Positions 1 through 6,395 of a stretch of DNA of 8,712 nt are shown piece after piece. The notes beneath the pieces were generated by a model. It made no database searches. It saw nothing but the letters and a program-made list of their open reading frames with translations, and was not told the origin of the DNA. The stretch comes from an uncultured Bryobacterales bacterium (GTDB lineage: Bacteria; Acidobacteriota; Terriglobia; Bryobacterales; UBA6623): NCBI GenBank assembly GCA_946887065.1, contig CAMPKL010000116.1:1-8712 (forward strand), written 5' to 3'. The stretch's first letter is position 1. Each line of letters begins with the position of its first letter. The position numbers were made by a program, and so were the translations under genes.

Positions 1-1027
1 CGTAGATGCCGCCCGGAATGCCCGAGAAGTCGCCGTTCTTCATCGCGGCGGTCGGGATCGTCAACGTGCTTGACCGAGCGCCGTCATTGATGCGGGTGCC
101 TTGGTAGTCGGCGAACCAGAACGTGCGGTTCTTGATCAGCGGACCGCCGACGGCGGCGCCAAACTGATTCTGCTGGAAAAGGCCCTTATTTTGGCCGTTC
201 TTATTCGCTTCCCAGGTGTTGGCGTTGGCGGACGAGTTCTGCAAGAACTCGAACAGCGCGCCATGGATCTCGTTGGTGCCTGATTTGATGGTGACGTTGA
301 CCACGCCGCCTGCCGCACGGCCGTATTCCGCGCCGTAGCCGTTGGTCATGATCTGCATTTCGCCGATGGCCTCGGGCGAGGGTCCGATGACGTAGGAGGT
401 CTGGTTGATGAAGTCAATGACGTTTACGTTGTTGTCGACGCCGTTCAACAAGAAGTTGTTCTGACCGTTCGAGCGAACGCCGTTAGCCGAGAAGGCTCCG
501 CCGGACGCGGTGCGGTTGCCCGGCTCACCGGGAACCACGCCCGGAACCGTGCGCGCCAAGAAGGCTACGCGGCGTTGACCGCCCAAGGGCAGCTCCGAGG
601 TTTGCCGGGCTTCAAGCGTGCCGCCCATCTGCGTCGACTCCGTCTGAAGCGCCGGCGGCAAGCCCGCAACTTCGATCGTTTCCGTTACCGCGCCCAACTC
701 AAGGACGAAATTAGCAGCGACGCGGGCCGTCGATTGCAGCACGACGCCCGTCTGCACGGTTCTCTTAAATCCTTCAGATTCGGCTGCGATTGTGTAGGTG
801 CCCGGTTTGAGCAGCGGGCGAATGTAGTTACCCGTCGCGTCCGTCTCAACGGTGTTTGCGACGCCCGTGGCGTCTTCGGTAATGGTGATCGTTGCTCCTG
901 GAACAGCCGCGCCGGACGGATCCGTGACGGTGCCAAGCAGAGTTCCCATATCGCGTTGTGCAAAAGTTGGCGCTGCGATTAACACCGCCAGGCAAGCTAG
1001 CCCAGCTAATCGCGCTGTAATGCGCAT
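1..1027 (-). CDS. TonB-dependent receptor, Oar-like, with carboxypeptidase-regulatory-like N-terminal domain (partial, 3' end off the window)
   Basis: Outer-membrane beta-barrel transporter or adhesin-like receptor; the substrate cannot be told from this part. Translating the minus strand from ATG at 1027 gives 342 uninterrupted codons to the window edge. Residues 1-23 are a signal peptide (MRITARLAGLACLAVLIAA..., predicted cut after PTFA). Residues about 27-110 form a CarboxypepD_reg-like beta-sandwich (GTVTDPSGAAVPGATITI, then TDATGNYIRPLLKPGTYTI and EGFKR). A plug domain follows, with FSANGVRSNGQNNFLLNGVDNN, the EYGRAAGGVVNVTIKSGTNEIHG segment and QNQFGAAVGGPLIKNRTFWFADYQG. This order is typical of the large TonB-receptor/Oar family of Acidobacteriota. 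The barrel strands lie outside the window. The start is fixed by an AGGAGG 9 nt upstream and by the signal peptide. No partner gene (TonB, ExbB, ExbD, SusD) is adjacent. Family assignment is firm; ligand unknown. Confidence 0.93.
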   Translation of the reverse strand, partial: MRITARLAGLACLAVLIAAPTFAQRDMGTLLGTVTDPSGAAVPGATITITEDATGVANTVETDATGNYIRPLLKPGTYTIAAESEGFKRTVQTGVVLQSTARVAANFVLELGAVTETIEVAGLPPALQTESTQMGGTLEARQTSELPLGGQRRVAFLARTVPGVVPGEPGNRTASGGAFSANGVRSNGQNNFLLNGVDNNVNVIDFINQTSYVIGPSPEAIGEMQIMTNGYGAEYGRAAGGVVNVTIKSGTNEIHGALFEFLQNSSANANTWEANKNGQNKGLFQQNQFGAAVGGPLIKNRTFWFADYQGTRINDGARSSTLTIPTAAMKNGDFSGIPGGIY

Positions 1028-1036
1028 ATACCCTTT

Positions 1037-1042
1037 CCTCCT
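1037..1042 (-). promoter_or_regulatory. Shine-Dalgarno AGGAGG of the TonB receptor gene
   Basis: Reading the minus strand, a perfect AGGAGG lies 9 nt upstream of ATG at 1027. It is among the strongest ribosome sites in the window and decides the start codon. Confidence 0.85.
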
Positions 1043-1251
1043 AAAAACTTGTAAAACCCCAAACCTCGGTTGTGCCCGACCCTGGACCACGCGAAGCCGC
1101 AATCAAAAGACCCGTTGGCTCCGACTTACCTTTCCAGACTCAAACCCTGCCTCGACCCGCTGGGCCGAGGCTCGGAAACGCCGACCCGGCAGCTTGAAAC
1201 ATAGAAGGATCAAGCACATAGCCGGGAGTCGTCCCCGTACAACCCCGTTAG

Positions 1252-1280
1252 ATTGTATATACATAGGAATATCAATGCAA
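1252..1280 (-). promoter_or_regulatory. Sigma70-type promoter, probably for the TonB receptor gene
   Basis: On the minus strand there is a -35 box TTGCAT (1280-1275), a 17-nt spacer and a -10 box TACAAT (1257-1252). Both boxes differ little from TTGACA and TATAAT, and the spacing is ideal. The AT-rich stretch stands out in GC-rich surroundings. Transcription would start near 1245, leaving a leader of about 218 nt before the receptor ATG at 1027. I saw no better promoter closer to the gene. The link to the receptor is inferred from orientation and the absence of another minus-strand gene between. Confidence 0.55.
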
Positions 1281-1468
1281 GCGCAAAGGCGTGCTGGGGC
1301 GGGTGTTTACACGCTGCTGGTACCTGCTCAGGGCCCTCGCGGAGCCGCGCTCAGGTCCGGCAGGATGGAAATGAACAGCGTGCGAACGCACCTGCGATCG
1401 CTACTGCCTTAAAGAGACCGAAGAAGGCGCGCCGTGGGAGTGAAACCGCGCCCGGCGCCGGCAAGCGG

Positions 1469-1477
1469 TGATAAACT
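1469..1477 (+). promoter_or_regulatory. Possible extended -10 element for tRNA-Ala
   Basis: TGATAAACT has the TGnTAnnnT form of an extended -10 and ends 26 nt before the tRNA. There is no recognisable -35 box at the proper distance (that stretch is GC-rich), so the call is tentative. Confidence 0.3.
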
Positions 1478-1484
1478 GGGCGAA

Positions 1485-1498
1485 GAGTCGTTCGACTC
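1485..1498. repeat. 14-nt perfect dyad just upstream of tRNA-Ala
   Basis: GAGTCG and CGACTC are separated by TT, a perfect inverted repeat 5 nt before the tRNA gene and directly after its candidate -10. It may form a small hairpin in the 5' leader of the tRNA precursor or be a protein site. Function unknown. Confidence 0.4.
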
Positions 1499-1503
1499 GA
1501 AAT

Positions 1504-1579
1504 GGGCCGCTAGCTCAGCTGGGAGAGCGCAGCGTTCGCAACGCTGAGGCCGCGGGTTCGATCCCCGCGCGGTCCACCA
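1504..1579 (+). tRNA. tRNA-Ala (anticodon CGC)
   Basis: A complete 76-nt cloverleaf. The acceptor stem is GGGCCGC/GCGGTCC, the D arm GCTC...GAGC, the anticodon stem CAGCG/CGCTG with loop TTCGCAA, and the T arm GCGGG-TTCGATC-CCCGC. Discriminator A is followed by an encoded CCA. The anticodon CGC (1537-1539) reads the alanine codon GCG. The acceptor carries the G3:U70 wobble pair, the main identity element for alanyl-tRNA synthetase, which confirms the amino acid. The variable region is the short 5-nt type. The gene faces the larA-like gene and ends 10 nt before its stop codon, with no obvious terminator hairpin between. No integrase or attachment-site duplication is visible beside it. Confidence 0.97.
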
Positions 1580-1589
1580 TTTCCTTTCT

Positions 1590-2879
1590 CTAGACCAGGA
1601 CTTCTTCGCGCGGCTCGAGCTGGGCGAAGACATAGGGTCCTTCCGGAATCACCACAACCTTCGCCCCGGCGGGCAATTCCGCCGCCAGCGCGTCCACCGC
1701 CTCTTGGGGGTCGGCAAACGCGCGCCCCCACAGGACCTTGCGATCCTCCGCCGACAGGCTCCTGGGACAGAATGCCAATTTGGCGTGTTCGGCCACAACG
1801 GCTAGCTTTTCCGCCTGCCATTGGTCCACTTCGACTGGTCGCTCCAGCAGCCCCTGCAGCATCTCTTTCCAGTCCGGAGAAGTCCTTACCAACTCCGTGA
1901 ACTCCCGTCCGCCCATCCCCTCATTGCACTCGGAAATGACCAAAATCGTGCCGCCCGGCTTCACAATATGCGCCGCCGCCGTCACTCCCTTGACCGATTG
2001 ATAGAAGGTAAGGTCAAGAGGATAGCCGGCCCCGGTTGTGATCACCAGATCCGCCCGTTCCTCCATGGCGGCCATCGTGGATTTACGGACGAACTCAACC
2101 CCGATGTTATGCGCCTCCGCCGGCGTGCCCGTGAAAACGGCCGCAATCTCTCGCGATCCGTTCAGCGCCACATCGACCATGAAGTTATGACCGGCCATCG
2201 CCGAAATCTGCAGCAGCTCGCGGTGCAGCGGGTTATCCGGGAAGGAGCCCTCGACTGCTTTGGCGTCGCGCATGAACTCGGGGCTATGCAGCCGCTTGAT
2301 CGTCCGCTCGCCCGCCAGGCCGATCGCGACGACCTTTCGCCCGCCCGAGAAGCCGGCCATCAGATGCGGCTCGATGAACCCCAGCGAGATGCCCACTTCC
2401 GCATCCACAAACCGCTTGTCGGTATAGACTTCCGTGCCCGAGGCCGTTCGGCCAGTATGGACATGCTCATCCAGATTGCGCGCCCGATGGGAATCCACCC
2501 GGCAACGAGCCATGACCTCTTGTCCGACCATTTCGTCCAGTTCCGCCGGAGTCGCCTCGCGGTGCAGGCCGGTTGCGATGAGAATTTGGATGTCGTCGCG
2601 GCGCAGGCCGGCGGCCTCCAACACGTCGAGCACCAACGGCAGCATGAGCCGATTCGGTACGGGACGGGTAATGTCGCAGATAGCGATGGCCGCCGAACGT
2701 TTTCCGCGGGCCACTTCCGCCAGGCTCGGACCTGCCGTAGGTTTCTCCAGCGCCTCGCGCACGGCGGCCGCCGGATCCGCCAAAGAAGGGGCGTAGCGCG
2801 GTTCGAGGACTCGCGCGTCCAAATGCTCGGGAAGCACGATCTCCGCGCCGGTTTTTCCGCAGGCCAATTTGACTCGCAT
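1590..2879 (-). CDS. LarA-family nickel-pincer-dependent racemase/epimerase (lactate racemase-like, DUF2088)
   Basis: Cytoplasmic 2-hydroxyacid racemase or epimerase; LarA of Lactiplantibacillus plantarum interconverts L- and D-lactate with a nickel-pincer nucleotide. The 429 residues from ATG at 2879 are close to the 424 of LarA. The N-terminal half has CDITRPVPN (about residue 68-76), ATGLHRE with the first catalytic His (106), EPHLMAGFSGGRK with the second catalytic His (172) and the cofactor-bound Lys (182), and the Ni-ligating His (198) in IKRLHSPEF. The gaps between these four residues (66, 10, 16) equal those between His108, His174, Lys184 and His200 of LarA, so the site looks intact. 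Relatives act on lactate, malate and other 2-hydroxyacids, so the substrate is not fixed. Cofactor genes larB, larC and larE are not in the window. A TTG at 2885 would add two residues; neither start has a clear Shine-Dalgarno. The gene is divergent from the redox pair at 2954 and converges on tRNA-Ala. Confidence 0.92.
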   Translation of the reverse strand: MRVKLACGKTGAEIVLPEHLDARVLEPRYAPSLADPAAAVREALEKPTAGPSLAEVARGKRSAAIAICDITRPVPNRLMLPLVLDVLEAAGLRRDDIQILIATGLHREATPAELDEMVGQEVMARCRVDSHRARNLDEHVHTGRTASGTEVYTDKRFVDAEVGISLGFIEPHLMAGFSGGRKVVAIGLAGERTIKRLHSPEFMRDAKAVEGSFPDNPLHRELLQISAMAGHNFMVDVALNGSREIAAVFTGTPAEAHNIGVEFVRKSTMAAMEERADLVITTGAGYPLDLTFYQSVKGVTAAAHIVKPGGTILVISECNEGMGGREFTELVRTSPDWKEMLQGLLERPVEVDQWQAEKLAVVAEHAKLAFCPRSLSAEDRKVLWGRAFADPQEAVDALAAELPAGAKVVVIPEGPYVFAQLEPREEVLV

Positions 2880-2921
2880 TCTCAATACTTTAAGCTAGTC
2901 TGGAGCTTCGTGCCGGATCGC

Positions 2922-2927
2922 TATAAT
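2922..2927 (+). promoter_or_regulatory. Consensus -10 box (TATAAT) of the thioredoxin-lipoprotein operon
   Basis: A perfect TATAAT ends 26 nt before ATG 2954 in the 74-nt gap divergent from larA. The stretch 16-18 nt upstream (around TCTGGA, 2899-2904) is a poor -35, so the promoter may depend on an activator or another sigma contact. The predicted start near 2934 leaves a short leader that still includes the ribosome site at 2941. Confidence 0.5.
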
Positions 2928-2940
2928 CAAAGAACTTGTT

Positions 2941-2945
2941 GGGAG
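2941..2945 (+). promoter_or_regulatory. Ribosome binding site GGGAG deciding the thioredoxin start
   Basis: GGGAG lies 8 nt before ATG 2954. This favours 2954 over an in-frame TTG at 2936, which lies at the predicted transcription start and would lengthen the signal sequence without need. Confidence 0.6.
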
Positions 2946-2953
2946 ACTTCTCG

Positions 2954-3478
2954 ATGCTAAGACGATTTTTCCGCACATTCGTGCCGCCTGTCGCCGTTGC
3001 GCTTCTACTGGCCGGCTGCGGCGAGATGCACGACCACGAAGTGGAAGCCGCGGCCGCCGATGCCGCACGCGTCGGCCCTGCCCCCGATTTCACGCTCAAG
3101 GACATGGCGGGCAACGAAGTAAGCCTCTCCGATTATAAAGGTCAGGTCGTGCTGCTCAACTTCTGGGCGACCTGGTGCGGCCCCTGCAAAATCGAGATGC
3201 CTTGGTTTGTCGAGTTCCAGCGGCAGTACAAAGACAAAGGCTTTACCGTTCTCGCCGTTTCGCTCGACGACGATATCGATCCCGTCGCGCCCTTCGTCGA
3301 AAAATATGAGTTGAACTTCCCTGTCGTCTGGGGCGATGAGGAAACCGCCGATAAATTCGGCGGAATCGCCGCTCTGCCGACTACCCTGATTATTGACCGG
3401 CAAGGCAACGTGGTCGACAGCCACACGGGCCTAGTCGGCAAAGCGATCTATGTGGAGCAAATTGAATCGCTGCTCTAG
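2954..3478 (+). CDS. TlpA/ResA-like thioredoxin-fold lipoprotein
   Basis: Membrane-tethered extracytoplasmic thiol-disulfide oxidoreductase, of the kind that reduces cysteines of apocytochromes or other exported proteins. The 174 residues begin with a lipoprotein signal: positive LRRFFR, a hydrophobic stretch and lipobox LLAGC with the lipidated Cys at 22. A short Ala/Glu-rich linker contains H26 and H28. The AhpC/TSA-Redoxin type thioredoxin fold starts at about residue 41 (GPAPDFTLKDMAGNEVSLSDYKG). Its active site is WCGPC at 74-78 within NFWATWCGPCKIEMP, and the cis-proline is P142 in ALPTT. WCGPC is the typical thioredoxin redox pair, suggesting a reductant, though direction cannot be read from sequence. 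The next gene, a DsbD N-terminal-like domain, overlaps by 29 nt, implying a joint role. Length and domain content are complete. Confidence 0.93.
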   Translation: MLRRFFRTFVPPVAVALLLAGCGEMHDHEVEAAAADAARVGPAPDFTLKDMAGNEVSLSDYKGQVVLLNFWATWCGPCKIEMPWFVEFQRQYKDKGFTVLAVSLDDDIDPVAPFVEKYELNFPVVWGDEETADKFGGIAALPTTLIIDRQGNVVDSHTGLVGKAIYVEQIESLL

Positions 3479-3935
3479 CCTAGGCATCGTCCTGACGTTG
3501 TTGGCGGCGACTGCCGCCTGGGGGCAGTTTCGCGGCTTCCAAGCAGCGACCGTCGCGCCGCCCGCGCCCCTGCTGCTCGAAGCCGGCAAGACCGCCGAGA
3601 GTTCCATCCTCGTCCGCATACGGCCGGGTTATCACATCAACTCCAACAAGCCCGCCGAAGAGTATCTGATTCCCACGAAGTTGACTTGGAATACGCCCGG
3701 CCTTGAATCGGAAGTGACCTATCCCGAGTCCGAATTGTTCGTATCCCAGTTCTCCGACGAAGCGATGCTCGTTTTCTCCGGTGAGATCGAGCTCAAATCC
3801 CGCTTCAAAGCGCCGGCAAAACTGCCGTCCGGCCTCACCGAGATCAGCGGAACGCTACGCTATCAGGCCTGCACGGACAAGGCGTGTCTCGCTCCTACAT
3901 CCCTCGACGTAGCGATCCCGCTCCGCTCAAAGTAA
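3450..3935 (+). CDS. Stand-alone DsbD N-terminal (alpha) domain-like periplasmic protein
   Basis: Exported 161-residue protein resembling the periplasmic alpha domain of thiol:disulfide interchange protein DsbD (DsbC/DsbD_N family). Residues 1-25 are a signal peptide (WSKLNRCSSLGIVLTLLAATAAWG). The mature part has the immunoglobulin-like features of the family: ILVRIRPGYHINSNKP, YLIPTKLTW, YPESE, and at the end LRYQACTDKACLAPTS. The last resembles YQGC...C-PP of nDsbD, whose two cysteines relay electrons; here they are Cys141 and Cys146. The transmembrane and C-terminal thioredoxin domains of DsbD are absent, so electrons must come from another protein, perhaps the overlapping TlpA-like lipoprotein. 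ATG 3450 overlaps that gene by 29 nt and has a weak ribosome site. A TTG at 3462 with GGAG just upstream is an alternative that keeps a working signal peptide. The 3' end overlaps priA by 9 nt, tail to tail. Confidence 0.85.
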   Translation: MWSKLNRCSSLGIVLTLLAATAAWGQFRGFQAATVAPPAPLLLEAGKTAESSILVRIRPGYHINSNKPAEEYLIPTKLTWNTPGLESEVTYPESELFVSQFSDEAMLVFSGEIELKSRFKAPAKLPSGLTEISGTLRYQACTDKACLAPTSLDVAIPLRSK

Positions 3936-6353
3936 GCTCACCGGGTCGACGTCCGCCGTGAGGGCGGTTACGGGCCAATCCTGTTTCTGTGCGAACGACC
4001 GCGCCCGCTGTACCGCCGCGGCCAGCGCCCGCCGGTTGGACGCCTTCAACAAAAACTGAAAGCGGTACTCACGCTTCAGTTTGGCCATCGGCGCCGCCGC
4101 CGGCCCCATGACCCGCACCGTATCCGGCAGATCCTTCAACTCCCGGGCCAGTTCCACGCTCCAGGCCATCGTCTCTTCCAACTTCTCGCTGCGCAGCAAC
4201 AACGTCGCCATGGCCGTGAACGGCGGGTAGTGCATCATCTTGCGGAAGTGAATTTCTTTCTTATAGAACGCGTCGTAGTTCTGCGCCGCCGCTAGCTCGA
4301 TTGCGTAGTGCTCCGGGTTCATCGTCTGCAGAATGACCTTGCCCGGCAGCTCACCTCGTCCCGCGCGCCCAGCCACTTGCGTCAGTAGTTGGAAGGTCCT
4401 CTCCGCCGCGCGAAAGTCGGGAATCCCCAACCCGACGTCCGCCGACACGACGCCCACCAAAGTCACGTTCGGAATATCGTGTCCTTTGGCGATCATCTGC
4501 GTGCCGACCAGCATGTCGTACGAACCTTCGCGAAAACTGTTCAGCACCGATTCATAATGCTCACGGCTTTTCACCGCATCGCGGTCCAGCCGAGCAATCC
4601 GCGCCGTCGGAAACTGTTGCCGTAAAGCGTCCTCGACCTTCTCCGACCCCGAGCCCTGAAAGTAAATATGCTCGCTCTCGCACTTGGGACACTTCCCGGG
4701 AACGGGGGCCGCAAAATCGCAGTAGTGGCACAGCAGCCGCTCCTCGCGCCGGTGATACGTCAGCGTCACCGAACAGTTCGCGCATTCCACGCGCTCGCCG
4801 CACGCCCGGCACAGCACATGCATCGAGAAGCCGCGCCGGTTGAGCAAAATCATCGTCTGCTCGCCGGCCTTGATCTTCTCCTCGATCTGCCCGCCCAGCG
4901 ATCTGGACAAAAGACTGTTCTGGCGCGTCTCGACAAACTCGCGGCGCATGTCGACGATCTCGACTTCCGGCATCGGACGGTCTTCGACGCGCCGCTTCAG
5001 CTCCAGTAACGTGTACTTCTCTTTCTCGGCGTTCAGCCGCGACTCCAAGCTCGGTGTCGCTGAACCCAACACCACAACCGCGCCCGCATCGGCGGCCCGT
5101 TTCACCGCCACGTCACGGCCGTGATAGCGCGGCGTCTCCTCCTGCTTGTAGCTCGATTCGTGCTCCTCGTCGACGATCACCAGCCCCAAGTTCGCCGCCG
5201 GCGCAAACACGCCCGAGCGAGTGCCGATCACCACCCGCGCCTCACCCGAGCGAATGCGCCGCCACTGTTCCGAGCGCTGCCAACCGCTGAAAGCGCTATG
5301 CAGGATCGCCACACGGTCGCCAAAGCGCAAAAAAAACTGTGAAGCCACCGCCGGAGTCAGGCCGATCTCCGGCACGAGCAACAACGCGCTCTTGCCCGCG
5401 GCGAGAGCCGCCTCGATCGCCTGCAGGTAGACTTCCGTCTTGCCCGAGCCCGTCACGCCGTGCAGCAGAAAGGCGTGGAAGTGACTCTTCGCGATCGCGC
5501 CGCCGATCGCATCGAGCGCCGCGCGCTGCTCCGGGTTCAACTTCACCTGCTTGGCGTGGGATCGAAATGACGTCGCTTCCCTTACGATCTTCAGCTCGAT
5601 GATTTCTTTCTTTGCGAGCTTGCGCGCCACCGCGCCGGCATCCTTGCGGACCAACTCCAAGGCTTCGACATCCTGTTCGCCGGGATGATCTTCGAGGTAG
5701 TCGATCAGCCAACGCTCGCCCTTGGCGAGCTTCTTCGGCGCCTTCGACACATCGCCGAGGCTGACCAACCACCGCCCATCCCGCGCGCGCAGCGGGTCGC
5801 GCTCGGCGATATCCGTCTCGTAGCGAACCAGGCCCTTCTTCGCCATCGCCTTGAGCGACTTTTCGCTCCCCGGAATCTTCTTCTTGAGGTACGCCTCGGC
5901 CAACGGACGCTTCTGCAGCGCCCGCAGCACCAGCACATAGGGGTCATCGGCATCCGTGGAACGGAGGAACTGCCGCGCCATCTCGGCCCCGCGCTCGGTC
6001 AGCGCCGCCGTGCGCTTCCGGCGCAACTCCCCGCCGAGCGGCAGCATCACCTTGAGCGTTTCGCCGATCGGCGAGCAGTAGTAATCGGCGATCCACGCGC
6101 CCAGCCGCAACAACTCTTCCGTCAGCGCCGGCTCTTCATCGACGAGGGTGAGAATGTCGCGAGTTTGGTGCTCTGGTTTGTCGTCGTGCGTCTCGACGAC
6201 CACGCCCGTCAACTTGCGCGGCCCAAACGGCGCCGTAACCCGCGCCCCCGGCTGCACGCGGTGCCGCAAAGTCTCCGGCAACGAGTACGTAAACGCCTGA
6301 TCCAGCGGCACCGGCAACGCCACGTCAGCATACAAATGCGAGCGGGGAACCAA
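3927..6353 (-). CDS. priA: Primosomal protein N' (replication restart helicase PriA)
   Basis: 3'-to-5' superfamily 2 DNA helicase that recognises stalled forks and reloads the replisome. The N-terminal DNA-binding domain opens with YADVALPVPLDQAFTYSLPE, very like E. coli PriA. Helicase motifs appear in order: Walker A GVTGSGKT (299-306), DEEH box (395-398), KQEETPRYHGRDVAVKRA, LGSATPS (429-435), GTQMIAKGHD (617-626) and QVAGRAGR (659-666). The zinc region holds all eight cysteines (515, 518, 524, 527, 542, 545, 555, 558) that bind two zinc ions. At 808 residues it exceeds the 732 of the E. coli protein; the extra length seems to lie in the 110-265 stretch before the helicase core. The start is TTG at 6353, with GCGAGG touching it. 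TTG at 6335 fits the family N-terminus better but lacks a ribosome site; an in-frame stop shortly upstream rules out a longer form. It lies 42 nt after the kinase gene on the same strand. Confidence 0.97.
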   Translation of the reverse strand: MVPRSHLYADVALPVPLDQAFTYSLPETLRHRVQPGARVTAPFGPRKLTGVVVETHDDKPEHQTRDILTLVDEEPALTEELLRLGAWIADYYCSPIGETLKVMLPLGGELRRKRTAALTERGAEMARQFLRSTDADDPYVLVLRALQKRPLAEAYLKKKIPGSEKSLKAMAKKGLVRYETDIAERDPLRARDGRWLVSLGDVSKAPKKLAKGERWLIDYLEDHPGEQDVEALELVRKDAGAVARKLAKKEIIELKIVREATSFRSHAKQVKLNPEQRAALDAIGGAIAKSHFHAFLLHGVTGSGKTEVYLQAIEAALAAGKSALLLVPEIGLTPAVASQFFLRFGDRVAILHSAFSGWQRSEQWRRIRSGEARVVIGTRSGVFAPAANLGLVIVDEEHESSYKQEETPRYHGRDVAVKRAADAGAVVVLGSATPSLESRLNAEKEKYTLLELKRRVEDRPMPEVEIVDMRREFVETRQNSLLSRSLGGQIEEKIKAGEQTMILLNRRGFSMHVLCRACGERVECANCSVTLTYHRREERLLCHYCDFAAPVPGKCPKCESEHIYFQGSGSEKVEDALRQQFPTARIARLDRDAVKSREHYESVLNSFREGSYDMLVGTQMIAKGHDIPNVTLVGVVSADVGLGIPDFRAAERTFQLLTQVAGRAGRGELPGKVILQTMNPEHYAIELAAAQNYDAFYKKEIHFRKMMHYPPFTAMATLLLRSEKLEETMAWSVELARELKDLPDTVRVMGPAAAPMAKLKREYRFQFLLKASNRRALAAAVQRARSFAQKQDWPVTALTADVDPVSLL

Positions 6354-6371
6354 CCTCGCAGTGTAGCGAGG
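6354..6371 (-). repeat. Hairpin-forming inverted repeat at the priA start
   Basis: CCTCGC and GCGAGG are separated by 6 nt, a perfect 6-bp GC-rich stem immediately before the priA TTG. On the mRNA the 3' arm GCGAGG is also the only Shine-Dalgarno-like sequence near the start, so folding could hide it. There is no U-tract, so this is not a typical intrinsic terminator for the upstream kinase gene. Confidence 0.4.
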
Positions 6372-6395
6372 CGGAGCGCCAGGTCAGACCTTCTT

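Larger units (their letters stand above)
1043..1503. other. Non-coding gap between the TonB receptor gene and tRNA-Ala
   Basis: About 460 nt without a convincing gene. Open frames here have no plausible ribosome site or recognisable protein. It holds the minus-strand promoter at 1252-1280, the long receptor leader (about 1028-1245), a small GC hairpin at 1338-1349 (CGCGG-AG-CCGCG) and, next to the tRNA, a possible extended -10 and a dyad. I recognise no riboswitch or other known RNA. Confidence 0.5.

Noticed and set aside
852..1412. Plus-strand open frame running from the receptor gene into the gap
   Set aside because: Its first part is antisense to the receptor signal peptide and regulatory domain. 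The rest has no ribosome site or protein-like composition.
1504..1579. tRNA-Ala as an integration site for a mobile element
   Set aside because: No integrase, no second copy of the tRNA 3' end and no accessory cargo are visible on either side; the larA-like gene begins 10 nt away.
1821..2960. Long plus-strand open frame (379 codons) opposite the larA-like gene
   Set aside because: It is antisense to a gene with an intact LarA active site; its Arg/His/Gln-rich product has no recognisable domain. It is an open-frame shadow of GC-rich coding DNA.
3450..3478. Frameshift joining the thioredoxin lipoprotein and the DsbD-like protein into one gene
   Set aside because: The thioredoxin domain ends naturally at its stop, and the second frame begins with its own signal peptide. 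They are separate overlapping genes rather than a broken fusion.
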